From Pseudoalteromonas luteoviolacea NCIMB 1944 (GTDB lineage: Bacteria; Pseudomonadota; Gammaproteobacteria; Enterobacterales; Alteromonadaceae), in assembly GCF_001625565.1 (NCBI RefSeq), contig NZ_AUXS01000016.1, positions 186,001 to 250,000 on the forward strand: a stretch of DNA of 64,000 nucleotides. The letters are read 5' to 3'. Shown here piece by piece: positions 42,513 to 52,999 of this stretch. Position 1 is the first letter of the stretch, and the number at the start of each line of letters is the position of its first letter. The notes below the pieces were generated by a model, which saw only the letters and a program-made list of their open reading frames with translations, made no database searches and was not told the origin of the DNA. The position numbers were made by a program, and so were the translations under genes.

Positions 42513-42994
42513 TGGCACTCCTTAATTTTGGACTAAAAATTTATACCGACGATATGGATTGCGGGATCAATATACACGCTCGCTTATCATCAATTTTCGA
42601 CTATTGATAAATAACACATCCATTACAATAGTAGATAGAAATGCGCCAAACCGCTGTAAATTCAGTTAAACACCAAATCATTATGGCCATGAATATTCAA
42701 AAGATGTTGCTGTGATGGCAGCCTAATTACAGCGAATGAAGCTCATAATAACTTAGCAACTAGCTCCCTACTCCCTTAAAAAATAAATGTACCACTTAGT
42801 CTTTTTAGATTATCCCTAACAATTGGCAAGGCCGCTAAAATCAGTCAATAAAATTGATTAATCTAGTCATTACTTTCTGCTCATAAATTTATTAATTAAA
42901 ATTCAATAGCCTGACTCCTTCATCTTTACATGGGTGTTACACATACATACTATACTGCGAGTTTAAATCTACTATATCTAGTATGAGGGAAATT
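42513..42994. other. intergenic between divergent genes, nothing firm
   Basis: About 480 bases, AT-rich, upstream of both the Kelch gene and the AraC-type regulator. A TATACT hexamer near 42950 could be a -10 for the plus-strand regulator. No RNA or operator is recognised. Confidence 0.45.
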
Positions 42995-44128
42995 ATGGAT
43001 GTTTTAGACACCGTCATCTATTCCGGTATGTGGGGCGCAATTTTACTTGCGCTTGTGCAAGCTGTGAACAAGCCCAAACAGCCACAAACAACTTACCTCA
43101 TCGCGCTATTATTCTTGCTGCTTATACATGTTAGCGGAGAACTCGTTATTTATACTGGAGCATATCAGTACTTCCCTGCTTTAGTAGGCATGCAAATGCC
43201 AGTCCGTATCCTGCTCGGTCCCGCGTTGTTTTTTTATGCCTGTGCAACTATGTCACCAAACCTGTCTATTTCCAAGAAAAGCTATGCTCTGGCCATGATT
43301 GGGCCCGTGGTTGCGATACTTGTGATGCTGCCATTTGCAATCGGATTCACATCAGCAGAAAAGCTCGCTTTGGCAGATCCCGCGACTCGTAATCCAGAGC
43401 ATTTTAAAGTCGCCTTGTACACTTGTGTCGCAAATATGCTGGTATTTATGGTGTTCAATGCCTTTTATTTCATCAAAGCACTGCAAGTTCACGCCAGACA
43501 TCGTCAGCAATTAATGGAGCGCTTTGCAGAAATACAATCCAGATCACTGGACTGGTTTAGGATCATGTTGATGCTGTGGGGAATTGTTTGGCTTTGCTAC
43601 TCACTCTCTTACGTTCCAACCTTAACCGGTTGGAAGCTACCATGGTTGAAGCTTCTGCCGTTTTTTGAGGCCGTCGTTTTACTCGCTTTTGCGCAGTTGG
43701 CACTCAATCAACCTATTTTAACTAAAGAAGATAAAGGAGAACCCGTGTCTGCACAAACCAGAAGTGCAACTTTAAGCCTAGATAAAATGGATGCAATATC
43801 AGACGAACTGAAAAATATTATGAGGGAAAAACAACTTTTTATGGATGAAGAACTGTCTCTCAACAAGCTGTCAAAAGCCATTAGCGTAAGTGAAAATCAT
43901 ATCTCGGAGACTTTGTCGCAAAGACTGAAAACCAATTTCTTCCAATTCGTAAATGGATATAGAGTGGCAGCGGCCGAAATACTTTTACAAGAAACAGATA
44001 AACGCGTCTCCACCATTCAATATGAAGTGGGCTTTAATTCAAAGTCGACTTTCAATACTGCGTTTAAAAAAGCAACAGGTTTAACCCCATCACTATATAG
44101 GAAGCAAGCCACGTTAGTAACTCACTAA
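42995..44128 (+). CDS. AraC-family regulator with membrane-domain N-terminus
   Basis: About 377 residues. Start at 42995, six bases after GAGG; the upstream ATG at 42983 is less well placed. Residues ~5-230 hold about seven hydrophobic helices with histidine-kinase-like sensor layout, then a linker and an AraC DNA-binding domain (last ~100 residues: LNKLSKAISVSENHISETLSQ, and VSTIQYEVGFNSKSTFNTAFKKATGLTPSLYRK). Such proteins sense a signal in the membrane and bind DNA directly. The DUF4386 membrane protein gene lies 150 bases downstream on the same strand and is the natural target or partner. Confidence 0.92.
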   Translation: MDVLDTVIYSGMWGAILLALVQAVNKPKQPQTTYLIALLFLLLIHVSGELVIYTGAYQYFPALVGMQMPVRILLGPALFFYACATMSPNLSISKKSYALAMIGPVVAILVMLPFAIGFTSAEKLALADPATRNPEHFKVALYTCVANMLVFMVFNAFYFIKALQVHARHRQQLMERFAEIQSRSLDWFRIMLMLWGIVWLCYSLSYVPTLTGWKLPWLKLLPFFEAVVLLAFAQLALNQPILTKEDKGEPVSAQTRSATLSLDKMDAISDELKNIMREKQLFMDEELSLNKLSKAISVSENHISETLSQRLKTNFFQFVNGYRVAAAEILLQETDKRVSTIQYEVGFNSKSTFNTAFKKATGLTPSLYRKQATLVTH

Positions 44129-44276
44129 AAAATATACGAATAAAAAGACCGAACGGGCCCATTCGGACGATTTACTGACATTAAACGACAACAATAGAAC
44201 CATCTTAAAAACGCACCGTCGGCATGCACAACTTTAAACAGCACGCCGGCGAGAAAAAATAAAAAGGGTTTTATTT

Positions 44277-44954
44277 ATGTCTAATTCACTTGCAATACGT
44301 TTTGCCGGATTACTTATCCTGATCTCTACCAGCTCATTTATGTATGCTGATTCCATCATCTATGAGCTGCTCACTAAACCAGACTTTTTAGAGCAAGCCG
44401 CACTAAACAGAACATCACTTGCATTCGCAGCCTTATTAGAATTTATAAATTGCGCAGCGGTTATTGGCATGTCTATCCTAATTTATCCGACTATCAGGCA
44501 GTATAGCGAGCGTGTCGCCATCGGCTATGTCAGCGGTCGCTTAATAGAAGGCGCAACCTTAATTACAGGAGCGGTCACGCTGATGACACTTATCGCCATG
44601 GGCAAGCAAATAATCGATAATCCAGATGTGTCCAGCGAATACCTTTATATGATGGGCACTGCACTCAAATCTGAGCGTTGGTTCGGCTTTCTAATGGGGA
44701 TGTTTTCTTTAGGCTTGTGCGGCTTTCTACTCAACATCACCTTATATCAATACCGTTTAATTCCAAGAGCCATCTCTGTACTTGGCATGGTAGGTTACGC
44801 GATTTTATTACTAAAAGTTGCATTTGATTACTTTGGTGTGAGTTTTTCAGGCTCTTGGATGTACATCCCGGGTGGACTATATGAATTAATCTTCCCTCTT
44901 TGGATGATTTTCAAAGGCTTTGATTTAAGCGCTAAACCCAAGTCCTGCTCATAA
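44277..44954 (+). CDS. DUF4386 family membrane protein
   Basis: A 225-residue protein with about six membrane helices (for example FAGLLILISTSSFMYADSII, AFAALLEFINCAAVIGMSIL, FLMGMFSLGLCGFLLNI, PGGLYELIFPLWMIFKG). The PGGLYELIFPLWMI end and the SGRLIEGATLITGAV loop are typical of DUF4386. Function of the family is not known. It follows the membrane-linked AraC regulator and is closed by a strong terminator. Confidence 0.9.
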   Translation: MSNSLAIRFAGLLILISTSSFMYADSIIYELLTKPDFLEQAALNRTSLAFAALLEFINCAAVIGMSILIYPTIRQYSERVAIGYVSGRLIEGATLITGAVTLMTLIAMGKQIIDNPDVSSEYLYMMGTALKSERWFGFLMGMFSLGLCGFLLNITLYQYRLIPRAISVLGMVGYAILLLKVAFDYFGVSFSGSWMYIPGGLYELIFPLWMIFKGFDLSAKPKSCS

Positions 44955-44971
44955 TAACAATAAAGCCCTCC

Positions 44972-44998
44972 AAGGAAGCTAAATAAGGCTTCCTTTTT
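44972..44998. terminator. terminator after the DUF4386 gene
   Basis: AAGGAAGC (44972-44979) and its complement (44988-44995), eight-base loop, then a T-run. Convergent with the kinase gene ending at 45036; it can act on the plus strand. Confidence 0.85.
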
Positions 44999-45035
44999 AT
45001 ATTTAATCTTGAACATAACCTATTCACAAACGCTT

Positions 45036-47846
45036 TTATATATGCTGCTGAGCCGCCGGAAAGGTAATTTCGAAACACGCCCCTTTGTGTGTGCCTGGCA
45101 AATAACGAATGCTGCCCTGCAATACATAAGTCACCAAGTTAAATACCATATATAAGCCCAAACCAACCTTGCCTTGATGTCGAGCGGTCGTATAAAAAGG
45201 CTCAAACATATGCGATACGGTTTGCTCTTCAATTCCTCCCCCATCATCTGCAAACAGCATGTTTACATGGCCATCTTTTATTTTAACAGTGATAAGAATA
45301 TGACCCGATTTTCCTTCAAATCCATGTAGTGACGCATTTAGATATAAATCTTCTAAAATTTTGGACAATGCTTGCGAATCACATTGTATTTGAAGGCTTT
45401 TTGGGCAGTCAATTTCTACCACAACGCCACTGCCTTTGCTATGAAATGCTGTAATGCCCTCAATAGACGCTTTAAGATCTATGGTCGTTTCGTTACCAAC
45501 GTACTCTTGTGCCGAAGCTTGTTTAAACCGCTTGATCAATTGTGCAGCGCGCTCTGTGTTGCTGTCTATTAGCTCGATACTCGATAGCGACACTTCAAGA
45601 AATGCGTTGGTATCACTCAGTGTGAGTTTGCTGTTCTCGAGTTTAGCTTTAAAATCATATAGCTCTTTCAATAAAATTGAACTTGCCGTCACAGTCGTGC
45701 CAAGTGGTGTATTCAATTCATGTGAAACCCCCGCAACCAAACGCCCAAGCGATGCCATTTTTTGCGCTTCTACCAAATTCGCCTGTGTCGAGGTAAGTTC
45801 ATCTAATATCTGCGCCAATTCATCCCGTGACTGCTTCAAACTGACGGTACGCTCTTCGACTCGTTTCTCAAGTGTTGCGTTTAGTTCCGCTAAAGCCAAT
45901 TCAGATGCTTTAATGTTAGAAATATCCTTAATAGTGCCACTCACTCGCAATGGCGTTCCATCAGAGCTTCGCTCAGTGACTTTGCCGCGATCCAGTACCC
46001 ACATCCATCCGCCACCTTTGGTCTTTACACGATAACTCACTTCATAAAACTCACTGTCACCTGCAAGATGGCAATGAAACCTGGCATGCAAATCAGCATA
46101 GTCATCTGGATGAACCGATGACTCTAATGCGTTTAGGTCTGATCCAATATGTTCACAGGGCAAACAAAGGTTATGCATTCTGTTGTCGCGGACAATCAAG
46201 CCTGTGTCTAAATCCCAATCCCACAGTTCATCTCCACTTCCCCAAAGTGCATGCTTAAGGCGATCTTTAACTTTACTTACTTGTTTGAGCGCAGTTTGCT
46301 CAACGCTCAGCTGCTTGCTTTTATTGCGCCAAAAATATGTAAAAGATAAAAAGCTGAATATAAATAGCATGGCGATCAATATCATCACTTGCTGTACCGC
46401 TTGCTTATCTATTTCAAGATCTTTTATTCGGTTTTGTTGTACTAAACTGGCAATTTCCCGCTCTTTTTCATGAACATCAAATTCAATTGCCAAGGCACTT
46501 ATCCGGTATTGACTATTTTTTTCATTCCAAGAATTTTGAAGTGCCAAATAAGCTTGCATATAAGACAATGCTTGTTGAAATTCGCCCTGAGCTTTGAGTA
46601 TTTCAGCAACTTCTAGCTGGCAATCCATTAACAAGGCGTCTCTTTGGTGCTCCTTCGCGATTTTAATTGCAACCAAATAGGCATCAATGGCTTTTTCAGG
46701 TTCATTTTGTTTAACGTAAAGCTGACCTAAAGCTTGATAGATTTCAGCAAGCCTATCTTCCCATGGAGAACCTTGATACAGCGGGATACTCTTATTCAAA
46801 TAGTCTTCAGCTATAACCAACTGGTCAGTTTCAATGTATAAACGCCCTAAGTCGAGAAAAGTTGAAATATTCGGGTCAGGGCGGTTAATCTCAGCTTTGA
46901 GGGCGATTGCTTGTTTTAGTACATCTTCTGAGTTTTCATAATCGCCCGCTTCTCGATATACACTACCCAACCGGTTGAGACTATGGATCATGCCCATTTT
47001 ATATCCAAGCTGAGACTTGATAGACAGAGACTTTAAGTGCATTTCAATGGCTTTATCAAACTTCCCGACTTCATCTAAATATGTGCCCATGTTGCTATAA
47101 AAAACGGCTTGTTGATTGGGGTTGTCTAGCGTAAGTGATATCTGGATAGCTCTATTTTGATGAAACAAGACTTTTTCATATAAATTCATTTTTCGGTAGA
47201 TCGACGCGAGGCTTTGATGGCTTGAAGCGATGTAAACAGGTTTGTTCAACTTGCGATATAAACTTAAGCTTTGTAAAAAGCTGCCAAGTGCTGCCTCATA
47301 GTCTTGAGTTTTACTGTATAAACGTCCGAAAAGCCTTTTGGCATTGGCTAAAAAGCGCTCGTATTTATCATTAGTCGCTTGTTCGATAATATCTATCAAC
47401 CGCGCGTTTGCGAGATCATACTTTCGCTGCCTGATTGCAATATCAGCAAGCACCAATTGCGCCCTAAGTTCATTCTCTTTGACACCACTGCGTTTTGCAA
47501 AGCCTTGCGCTTCAAGTGCTAGAGCATGTGCTTGCGCCAAATCACCATAAGAAATATACGCCCGAGAAAAAAAGCTGAGTAATCTAGCTGACTGATCACT
47601 ATTTGGCATTAAGCTCAGTAAAGTGCGTCCTTCTTCAGCGTATTTAATGGCGTCTTTGGTTTTATAATGAAAGTTTTTGGACACATAGTCGATTATCAAT
47701 TCAATCTTATCTGAGCCACTACTACTTTCTATTTTGCTGATTAAATGTTGATTTTTTAACGCAGTAGACGCCATACACATATTGCTAAAAACAAGTAAAG
47801 CAATACAAAATATGAACATTCTATGCTTCAAGGTTAGTTCGCGCAT
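45036..47846 (-). CDS. TPR-PAS sensor histidine kinase
   Basis: About 936 residues; start moved from a TTG at 47852 to the ATG at 47846. A signal/anchor (FIFCIALLVFSNMCMA) is followed by TPR repeats (residues ~60-450, e.g. YSNMGTYLDEVGKFDKAIEMHLKS), a membrane helix (~487-510, MILIAMLFIFSFLSFTYFW), a PAS/PAC domain (~535-635), coiled coil, H-box VSHELNTPLG (~707), HATPase with the DDGGGIEE and GLGLYMVFN motifs. No receiver. Order and H-box are those of the kinase at the window's left edge, so the two are paralogues. It should sense a periplasmic or membrane signal via the TPR part; partner regulator not seen. Confidence 0.92.
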   Translation of the reverse strand: MRELTLKHRMFIFCIALLVFSNMCMASTALKNQHLISKIESSSGSDKIELIIDYVSKNFHYKTKDAIKYAEEGRTLLSLMPNSDQSARLLSFFSRAYISYGDLAQAHALALEAQGFAKRSGVKENELRAQLVLADIAIRQRKYDLANARLIDIIEQATNDKYERFLANAKRLFGRLYSKTQDYEAALGSFLQSLSLYRKLNKPVYIASSHQSLASIYRKMNLYEKVLFHQNRAIQISLTLDNPNQQAVFYSNMGTYLDEVGKFDKAIEMHLKSLSIKSQLGYKMGMIHSLNRLGSVYREAGDYENSEDVLKQAIALKAEINRPDPNISTFLDLGRLYIETDQLVIAEDYLNKSIPLYQGSPWEDRLAEIYQALGQLYVKQNEPEKAIDAYLVAIKIAKEHQRDALLMDCQLEVAEILKAQGEFQQALSYMQAYLALQNSWNEKNSQYRISALAIEFDVHEKEREIASLVQQNRIKDLEIDKQAVQQVMILIAMLFIFSFLSFTYFWRNKSKQLSVEQTALKQVSKVKDRLKHALWGSGDELWDWDLDTGLIVRDNRMHNLCLPCEHIGSDLNALESSVHPDDYADLHARFHCHLAGDSEFYEVSYRVKTKGGGWMWVLDRGKVTERSSDGTPLRVSGTIKDISNIKASELALAELNATLEKRVEERTVSLKQSRDELAQILDELTSTQANLVEAQKMASLGRLVAGVSHELNTPLGTTVTASSILLKELYDFKAKLENSKLTLSDTNAFLEVSLSSIELIDSNTERAAQLIKRFKQASAQEYVGNETTIDLKASIEGITAFHSKGSGVVVEIDCPKSLQIQCDSQALSKILEDLYLNASLHGFEGKSGHILITVKIKDGHVNMLFADDGGGIEEQTVSHMFEPFYTTARHQGKVGLGLYMVFNLVTYVLQGSIRYLPGTHKGACFEITFPAAQQHI

Positions 47847-48071
47847 AGTCAAAACCTATGTTCTATATCTGTGACACCATCAAGGTACGCCTTTTGAAAC
47901 GCAACTGACTAGGTGCAACGACATCATTCGAGTAAGTTTAGCTGGTTGTTGAGAATTCGTTCAATGTAATCTTTTTGGGTACGAACAATTGAAAAACTGT
48001 AATATCGACCCATATAGTTAGTGTTGAAATTTAAAATGGAGTACAGCCAATTTCTCGGCTGAAATTTTAAT

Positions 48072-49061
48072 ATGGACAAAAAACTCACCTTTAAATCATT
48101 AAGCAAGGCGACACAACAAGAGCTTGAGCGAATTACTAAAGGGCTGATCAATACCTATAACACTTCGCCACTACGCAAAGTAAACTCGGCACAGGCCATA
48201 ACTGCTGAGCGCGAAGATATCCGCGCTCGGTGTGATGACTATCAAGACGGCTTTGATGAAGTTCGCACCCGTAGACAAATTCCTGACAGTGTTCCCGATG
48301 AACAGTTACATGATCAAATCGTATATTTGCCCAACGGAGAGATTTGGTTAGCCAGTATATACCGCAACCATATCGACCAAACCATTATTGAAATAATTGG
48401 TGAATCTCAAACAGAATATGCCGATCTAAAAATCTATTTACCCGAGATACTGGCGTTTTTCACCTGGTGTCAACCAGAGCTATTGTCTGTTTGGTCCAAA
48501 CCCAACAGTCAGCACTTTGATAGCCTGTTATCGTTAAGTGGCGCGCACTTAGAAGATTGTTTTTGGGGTGCTGAAATTGATCATATGCCCTTGGCAGCAG
48601 CGGATGATGTAACCCTGCGTCCACTAGATATGGAAACAGACTGGCACTGGTATAAAACAGAATATGATCTCTTCCACAAAGAAACACCTGAGCTGAAAGA
48701 GCGTATCGAAATCGAAGATAAAGAAACCTTTGAAGAAGCACTGAAAAGCCAGCTTCTTTTTGTCGCAGAAACACACAACCAACCAGCGAAAAAAATTGGC
48801 GTCATTATGTTAGAGCCTTGCTCTGAACTCGGGTATAGCGGCGTATTAGTCAGCGATTTTATTATTGCGAAGGCTTTTCGAGGAAAAGGGTTTGCCTTTA
48901 AAATCCAAGCAGCTACATTAAATAAGTTAAAGCGAAAATATGACTTTTTTTGCGGCTATATATACGGTGGCAATGACGCATCAAAACAAAATGCGAAAAA
49001 GAACCGACATTTACTGAGAACGGAAATCACGTTGCCCATTGAGCACTTCATTTCGGTTTAA
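48072..49061 (+). CDS. GNAT-fold acetyltransferase-like protein
   Basis: A 329-residue protein. The C-terminal ~110 residues match the GNAT fold with the acetyl-CoA motif A (VSDFIIAKAFRGKGFAFKIQAATL, R-G-K-G pattern near residue 275). The N-terminal ~190 residues are of a different, unrecognised kind with two short beta/alpha parts, perhaps a second, degenerate GNAT domain (LYLPEILAFFTWC). GNAT enzymes transfer the acetyl group from acetyl-CoA to amines. Substrate unknown. The gene is divergent from the TPR-PAS kinase by ~220 bases. Confidence 0.75.
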   Translation: MDKKLTFKSLSKATQQELERITKGLINTYNTSPLRKVNSAQAITAEREDIRARCDDYQDGFDEVRTRRQIPDSVPDEQLHDQIVYLPNGEIWLASIYRNHIDQTIIEIIGESQTEYADLKIYLPEILAFFTWCQPELLSVWSKPNSQHFDSLLSLSGAHLEDCFWGAEIDHMPLAAADDVTLRPLDMETDWHWYKTEYDLFHKETPELKERIEIEDKETFEEALKSQLLFVAETHNQPAKKIGVIMLEPCSELGYSGVLVSDFIIAKAFRGKGFAFKIQAATLNKLKRKYDFFCGYIYGGNDASKQNAKKNRHLLRTEITLPIEHFISV

Positions 49062-49090
49062 AAATCATAACCTCCCACTCATTTAACAAA

Positions 49091-49120
49091 AACGCTCATT
49101 GCTATGCAATGAGCGTTTTA
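49091..49120. terminator. bidirectional terminator between convergent genes
   Basis: Perfect 12-bp stem AACGCTCATTGC with its complement, three-base loop, A-run before and T-rich tail after; lies between the GNAT gene and the protease gene. Confidence 0.9.
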
Positions 49121-49144
49121 TCTACCAAGAAATCATAAACAAGG

Positions 49145-50776
49145 TTATTTGCAGTCTCTAACCCACTGCCAAACTTCCCATTTTCCTGAATTGTCAGCTG
49201 GCGAAGCACCTTGCGTCCACCACTGTGCTTCATAAATACTGCCATTTTGCGATGCTTGATCGCCTTTTAGATAAGTCTTGTTGCTTTGCCACGCATCAAC
49301 TGTACAGCCACCACCAACTGAAACTGAGATCTGTTCAGATTTAGTTGACTGTGCGCCTTCTGCATCAGTAACAGTCAGAGTAACCGTGTAAGTATTTGCA
49401 GCACCGTAGGTATGAACCGGGTTTTGCGCCTGACTCGATGTACCATCTCCAAACTGCCAGTTGTAGCTCACCACTCCTTTGTCATCAAAAGATGTATCAG
49501 TAAAGGTGACAGATAACGCATTTTGTGTGTAAGAGAAGTTTGCAACTGGCGGTGTATTATCAACAGGACCATTGTCACCTTTAGGCACTACACCACCGAA
49601 ATGTGATGCAACTTCAGGCCAGATAAGTTCGATTCGAGTACCGCGATTTAGCTTAGTGGTACACTGTGTGCTATTGCCATAGTGGTGCAATGCAATCACA
49701 TTGTTATGCTCAGCTGACACAACTGGAGATCCCGATGACCCGCCAATGGTGTCACATTTATAGCCCATATCTGTATCTGAACCACGACCTGCTGTCACAG
49801 TTTGATCAATTTGGCAGTAACCACCTGCATTTTGATCACTCTCAATCGCTAACTCTTTAGGGTTACCACTGCCATGCTGAGGGATAAAAATACGCTGTCC
49901 CTTCAGCTGAGAAGTTACATCCAAGCCAAAGTGACCAAACTGCTTAATTTTATCGAAATCTTTCACTGTGAAGAGGGTATAATCTAGCTTATAGTCAGTA
50001 GCAAGAAGCTGATCGCCCATTACTTTAACAGTACCGTTAGTATCACCTGTTCCGCACGCTGAACGCTGATAGTTAAACCATACTTCTACGTTTTTTGCAT
50101 CTGCCGCAGAGTCAAAGCAGTGGTTATTTGTGAACATGTGGTTGCTCGCGCCTACACGCCAAGCAGTACACAAGCTACGACCTCCAATTAGTAGACGCGC
50201 AACAGGTCGGCTGCGTTCATATTCGACTGGATGAGAGCTTTGCCAACACGCTACATCTCTGCGCTCATTAATGCCGCAAGTCGAGTTCGGCTTTACAATA
50301 TCCATCTCTGACATGACTTCATTTGCAGCGAGTTCAGTGTCCGAGTAACCAGCAAAAAAGTCAGCTATTTCAATGCCGTGTTCATGATTCCACGCACTTT
50401 TGTCAGTAATTACTAACTTAAGCTTAACAGCATCTGCAGATACTGACATTGAAGAAGAGACATCGCTGTCATTGTGGTCATAACGATAAACCTCACCGCC
50501 TTTAAGGTCACTCACTTCTAAGTAAGCGCCTTTTGGTAAAGCAAACTTGGTAAAATTGATTTTAATAAAGTTGGCGTTTGGATGGTGAATGACGTGTTCA
50601 AATTCATTGCTGTCTGAACGAGACATACTGTGCAAACCCAAATTGGCTTGATGAGACACAGCGTGGGCGATATCTGTTTTTTGCACAGCGCTATCAAATG
50701 CGCTGGCCTGAGCACTTGAAGCGAGTACGAGTGCGCATACAGGGAGTATGGTTTTGATTACTTTACATGATGTCAT
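49145..50776 (-). CDS. secreted trypsin-like serine protease with PKD and chitin-binding domains
   Basis: A 543-residue exported enzyme. Signal peptide (ILPVCALVLASSAQA), a beta pre-domain (~30-160), then the chymotrypsin-fold peptidase with His in FTNNHCFDS (~residue 219), Asp in DYTLFTVKD (~260) and Ser in GGSSGSPVVS (~350); a PKD domain (residues ~405-490, WQFGDGTSSQAQNPVHTYG); and a C-terminal carbohydrate-binding domain of the CBM5/12 type (WQSNKTYLKGDQASQNG, WWTQGASP). Pattern is that of lysyl-endopeptidase-like enzymes from marine bacteria. Outside the cell it would cut protein while holding to chitin or similar surfaces. It stands alone on its strand. Confidence 0.93.
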   Translation of the reverse strand: MTSCKVIKTILPVCALVLASSAQASAFDSAVQKTDIAHAVSHQANLGLHSMSRSDSNEFEHVIHHPNANFIKINFTKFALPKGAYLEVSDLKGGEVYRYDHNDSDVSSSMSVSADAVKLKLVITDKSAWNHEHGIEIADFFAGYSDTELAANEVMSEMDIVKPNSTCGINERRDVACWQSSHPVEYERSRPVARLLIGGRSLCTAWRVGASNHMFTNNHCFDSAADAKNVEVWFNYQRSACGTGDTNGTVKVMGDQLLATDYKLDYTLFTVKDFDKIKQFGHFGLDVTSQLKGQRIFIPQHGSGNPKELAIESDQNAGGYCQIDQTVTAGRGSDTDMGYKCDTIGGSSGSPVVSAEHNNVIALHHYGNSTQCTTKLNRGTRIELIWPEVASHFGGVVPKGDNGPVDNTPPVANFSYTQNALSVTFTDTSFDDKGVVSYNWQFGDGTSSQAQNPVHTYGAANTYTVTLTVTDAEGAQSTKSEQISVSVGGGCTVDAWQSNKTYLKGDQASQNGSIYEAQWWTQGASPADNSGKWEVWQWVRDCK

Positions 50777-51388
50777 AAACTTAAAATCCTTTAATTGTAA
50801 TTATTGTGCTTTTTTAATAAAAGACTTTTGAAATTTATGTTATATCAAAGTTAATTTCAAGCTTATTTTTTAAGCATCTTGCAAAAATCATGTCACTGAC
50901 ACGCTCTAATTTGGATCGATGCAATCAAATACGATTCATTCACTATGGCATCACTATCACCTTGAATGTCATAAAATTGTCAAACTATTACTGTGTGAAC
51001 TCGCTCATAACCTGAACCTAGTTAAGGGAGTAGGTAAAAGTAAACACTAACTTGAATCTAAGCACTGTCAGGTAGAACAGTTTTTATTTTGAATACTCAA
51101 ATTGTAGATTAAAAAAGTAACCCGTTTAGGAACTCAATTCGTAAGAACTCACCGACCAAACAAAGAGTACAACCCTAAGTAACCACAAGCTTGCAGTACC
51201 TGCGATACTGACACCTTATATTGGTGAGGCACTGCCAAAGAACGCAGAACTTATGACCCCGACTACTGTAATAACATAAGTAATACACCGCGTACGTACA
51301 CTGACTTATAACCTCAAACTAAATTGCGAGTCTCTTTGTAATCGCACTCGAGACTCACATTTAACTCAATTAAACGTTATAAAAACAA
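50777..51388. other. intergenic, about 610 bp, nothing recognised
   Basis: Contains the upstream region of the protease gene and the downstream end of the gene at 51389. AT-rich, no open frame of good composition, no hairpin with T-run, no RNA gene seen. Confidence 0.45.
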
Positions 51389-52954
51389 CTACATATTCAT
51401 AATTGTACTAAGACGCTTTTTTACTACCGGATTTGATTCCGATTGATAAAGGTGCTCTAGCCTATCTAAATTAAGCGCCGACAATTTGTAGTTTGCTTGT
51501 TGGTATACACGAGAGAATGCGTCAATTGCACCGACTTGCGGTGATGCAACTAAACTCGATACTACCTGATCTTGGTAGTCAGCCATTCGCGCTAAAGATT
51601 TGATTACGTTTTTTCTCACTTGCATATTTGAATGTTGTAAATACGCGGGCAATTTTGCAACTAACTGCGGATTTTTACTGTTTGCCATTGCCAATACTGC
51701 CGTAGGCAGTTGTTCGGGGTTGGTCAATTGATCGGTCAAATAATTCGCGACTTGTCGTGATTGACCAGGAGAGAATTTACTCATAGTTCCGATACTTAAC
51801 AATGCCATATCAGATAAAGCTGGCGTTGATTGTTGCTCTGCAACAGACCGTAAACTAGCAAAACCAACCTCTGATGCATTTTCAAACCGCCCTAACGCCA
51901 TAACTAGCTTTTGCTGTACTTGCTGACTTAAATCAGTGTCAGTTAACAGATCTGACAACATCTGCTCTGCTTGCATTGTCTGTGCTTTTTGTAGTGCATA
52001 AATGAACGCAGACGTTGATCCCTCATGCTCTTCGAACAGCCTTTTAAGCGCGCTTTGATCAAAGTTTTCAAGTATAAATAGGCCAATTTCTTTTGCTAAC
52101 ATGGGATCTAAATTAGTTTTAAGTGACTGGACATGCTCTAAAAAGTTTTCGTTGGTCACTTTTACCACCTCCTGCACCTGAGCTGTTGGTGGCAAAACAT
52201 GTTGGTTGTGAGAAGCTAACCAATCTGTTGGTTCAAAAGGTGTATGTTTAATCAGTTTAACCGTAACAGATTGCACAACTTCGTACTGCTGATCATCGCG
52301 TCGCCAAATTTGTTTGTTGTTGTAATCCAGTGCCTGTATAGTCCCCGGCTTATCAGCATCTAATGTGATCTGCCACTGCTCTAGCTCTTCGTTATCAGCA
52401 CTTTTTTTCTGCTGTGTAATTGAGCGCTCTATCATATTTTGACGCTGCACATACTGAAATGTTTTTACACCCAGAGCATCCTCAAATGTTAAAGGCTCAT
52501 CTAAAGAATAACTCATTAAATCCAATACTTTTGACAGCACGGATAACGGATGCTGGCCGCTCAGACCCAACATATCTAACTCAGAAAACTGATGATTCTT
52601 ATACTTCACCAAAAATGGTAACTGATCTGGCATTGCCTGTACTTTATTGTCTGCAACAAACTGAATATTGCTGAGCATTGCAGCCGACTTGGTTGATGCC
52701 GAAGCATGGGGTTGGAAGCTCATTTGCCAGCTGAATTCTGAGAAAGTCATAGCACTGCCCTGCTCTGTCAGCACTGCCGAATGTATATCTACCTGATACG
52801 CAAAAAAGTAAGTGTTTGCTGATATCGTGTCGCGCTGTTTTGGCGCGGTAGCTGTCGGTTGGGCGCTGACCTCTTTTTCATCTTCAGAGACATTAAGTAT
52901 GATGAATCCGATCAATAAAGCTGCAACAGCGCACGTTAAAGTTATTTTTTTCAT
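51389..52954 (-). CDS. exported helical-repeat protein, vitellogenin-N-like
   Basis: A 521-residue protein with a signal or anchor at residues ~5-22 (CAVAALLIGFIILNV). The front part (~45-260) is mainly beta; the back half (~275-515) is a run of two-helix repeats (LKRLFEEHEGSTSAFIYALQ, LVMALGRFENASEVGFASLR, LPTAVLAMANSKNPQLVAKLP, MQVRKNVIKSLARM). A beta module followed by a helical superhelix is the layout of the lipovitellin/vitellogenin N-terminal domain in animals, and the repeat texture is alike. If right, this is a bacterial lipid-carrying relative. A HEAT-repeat protein of other purpose is the alternative. It is the second gene after 53000, 45 bases away. Confidence 0.68.
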   Translation of the reverse strand: MKKITLTCAVAALLIGFIILNVSEDEKEVSAQPTATAPKQRDTISANTYFFAYQVDIHSAVLTEQGSAMTFSEFSWQMSFQPHASASTKSAAMLSNIQFVADNKVQAMPDQLPFLVKYKNHQFSELDMLGLSGQHPLSVLSKVLDLMSYSLDEPLTFEDALGVKTFQYVQRQNMIERSITQQKKSADNEELEQWQITLDADKPGTIQALDYNNKQIWRRDDQQYEVVQSVTVKLIKHTPFEPTDWLASHNQHVLPPTAQVQEVVKVTNENFLEHVQSLKTNLDPMLAKEIGLFILENFDQSALKRLFEEHEGSTSAFIYALQKAQTMQAEQMLSDLLTDTDLSQQVQQKLVMALGRFENASEVGFASLRSVAEQQSTPALSDMALLSIGTMSKFSPGQSRQVANYLTDQLTNPEQLPTAVLAMANSKNPQLVAKLPAYLQHSNMQVRKNVIKSLARMADYQDQVVSSLVASPQVGAIDAFSRVYQQANYKLSALNLDRLEHLYQSESNPVVKKRLSTIMNM

Positions 52955-52999
52955 GGAATCTTCTCAAAAAGTGGTGGCAAAGCCACCACCTATAGCATT

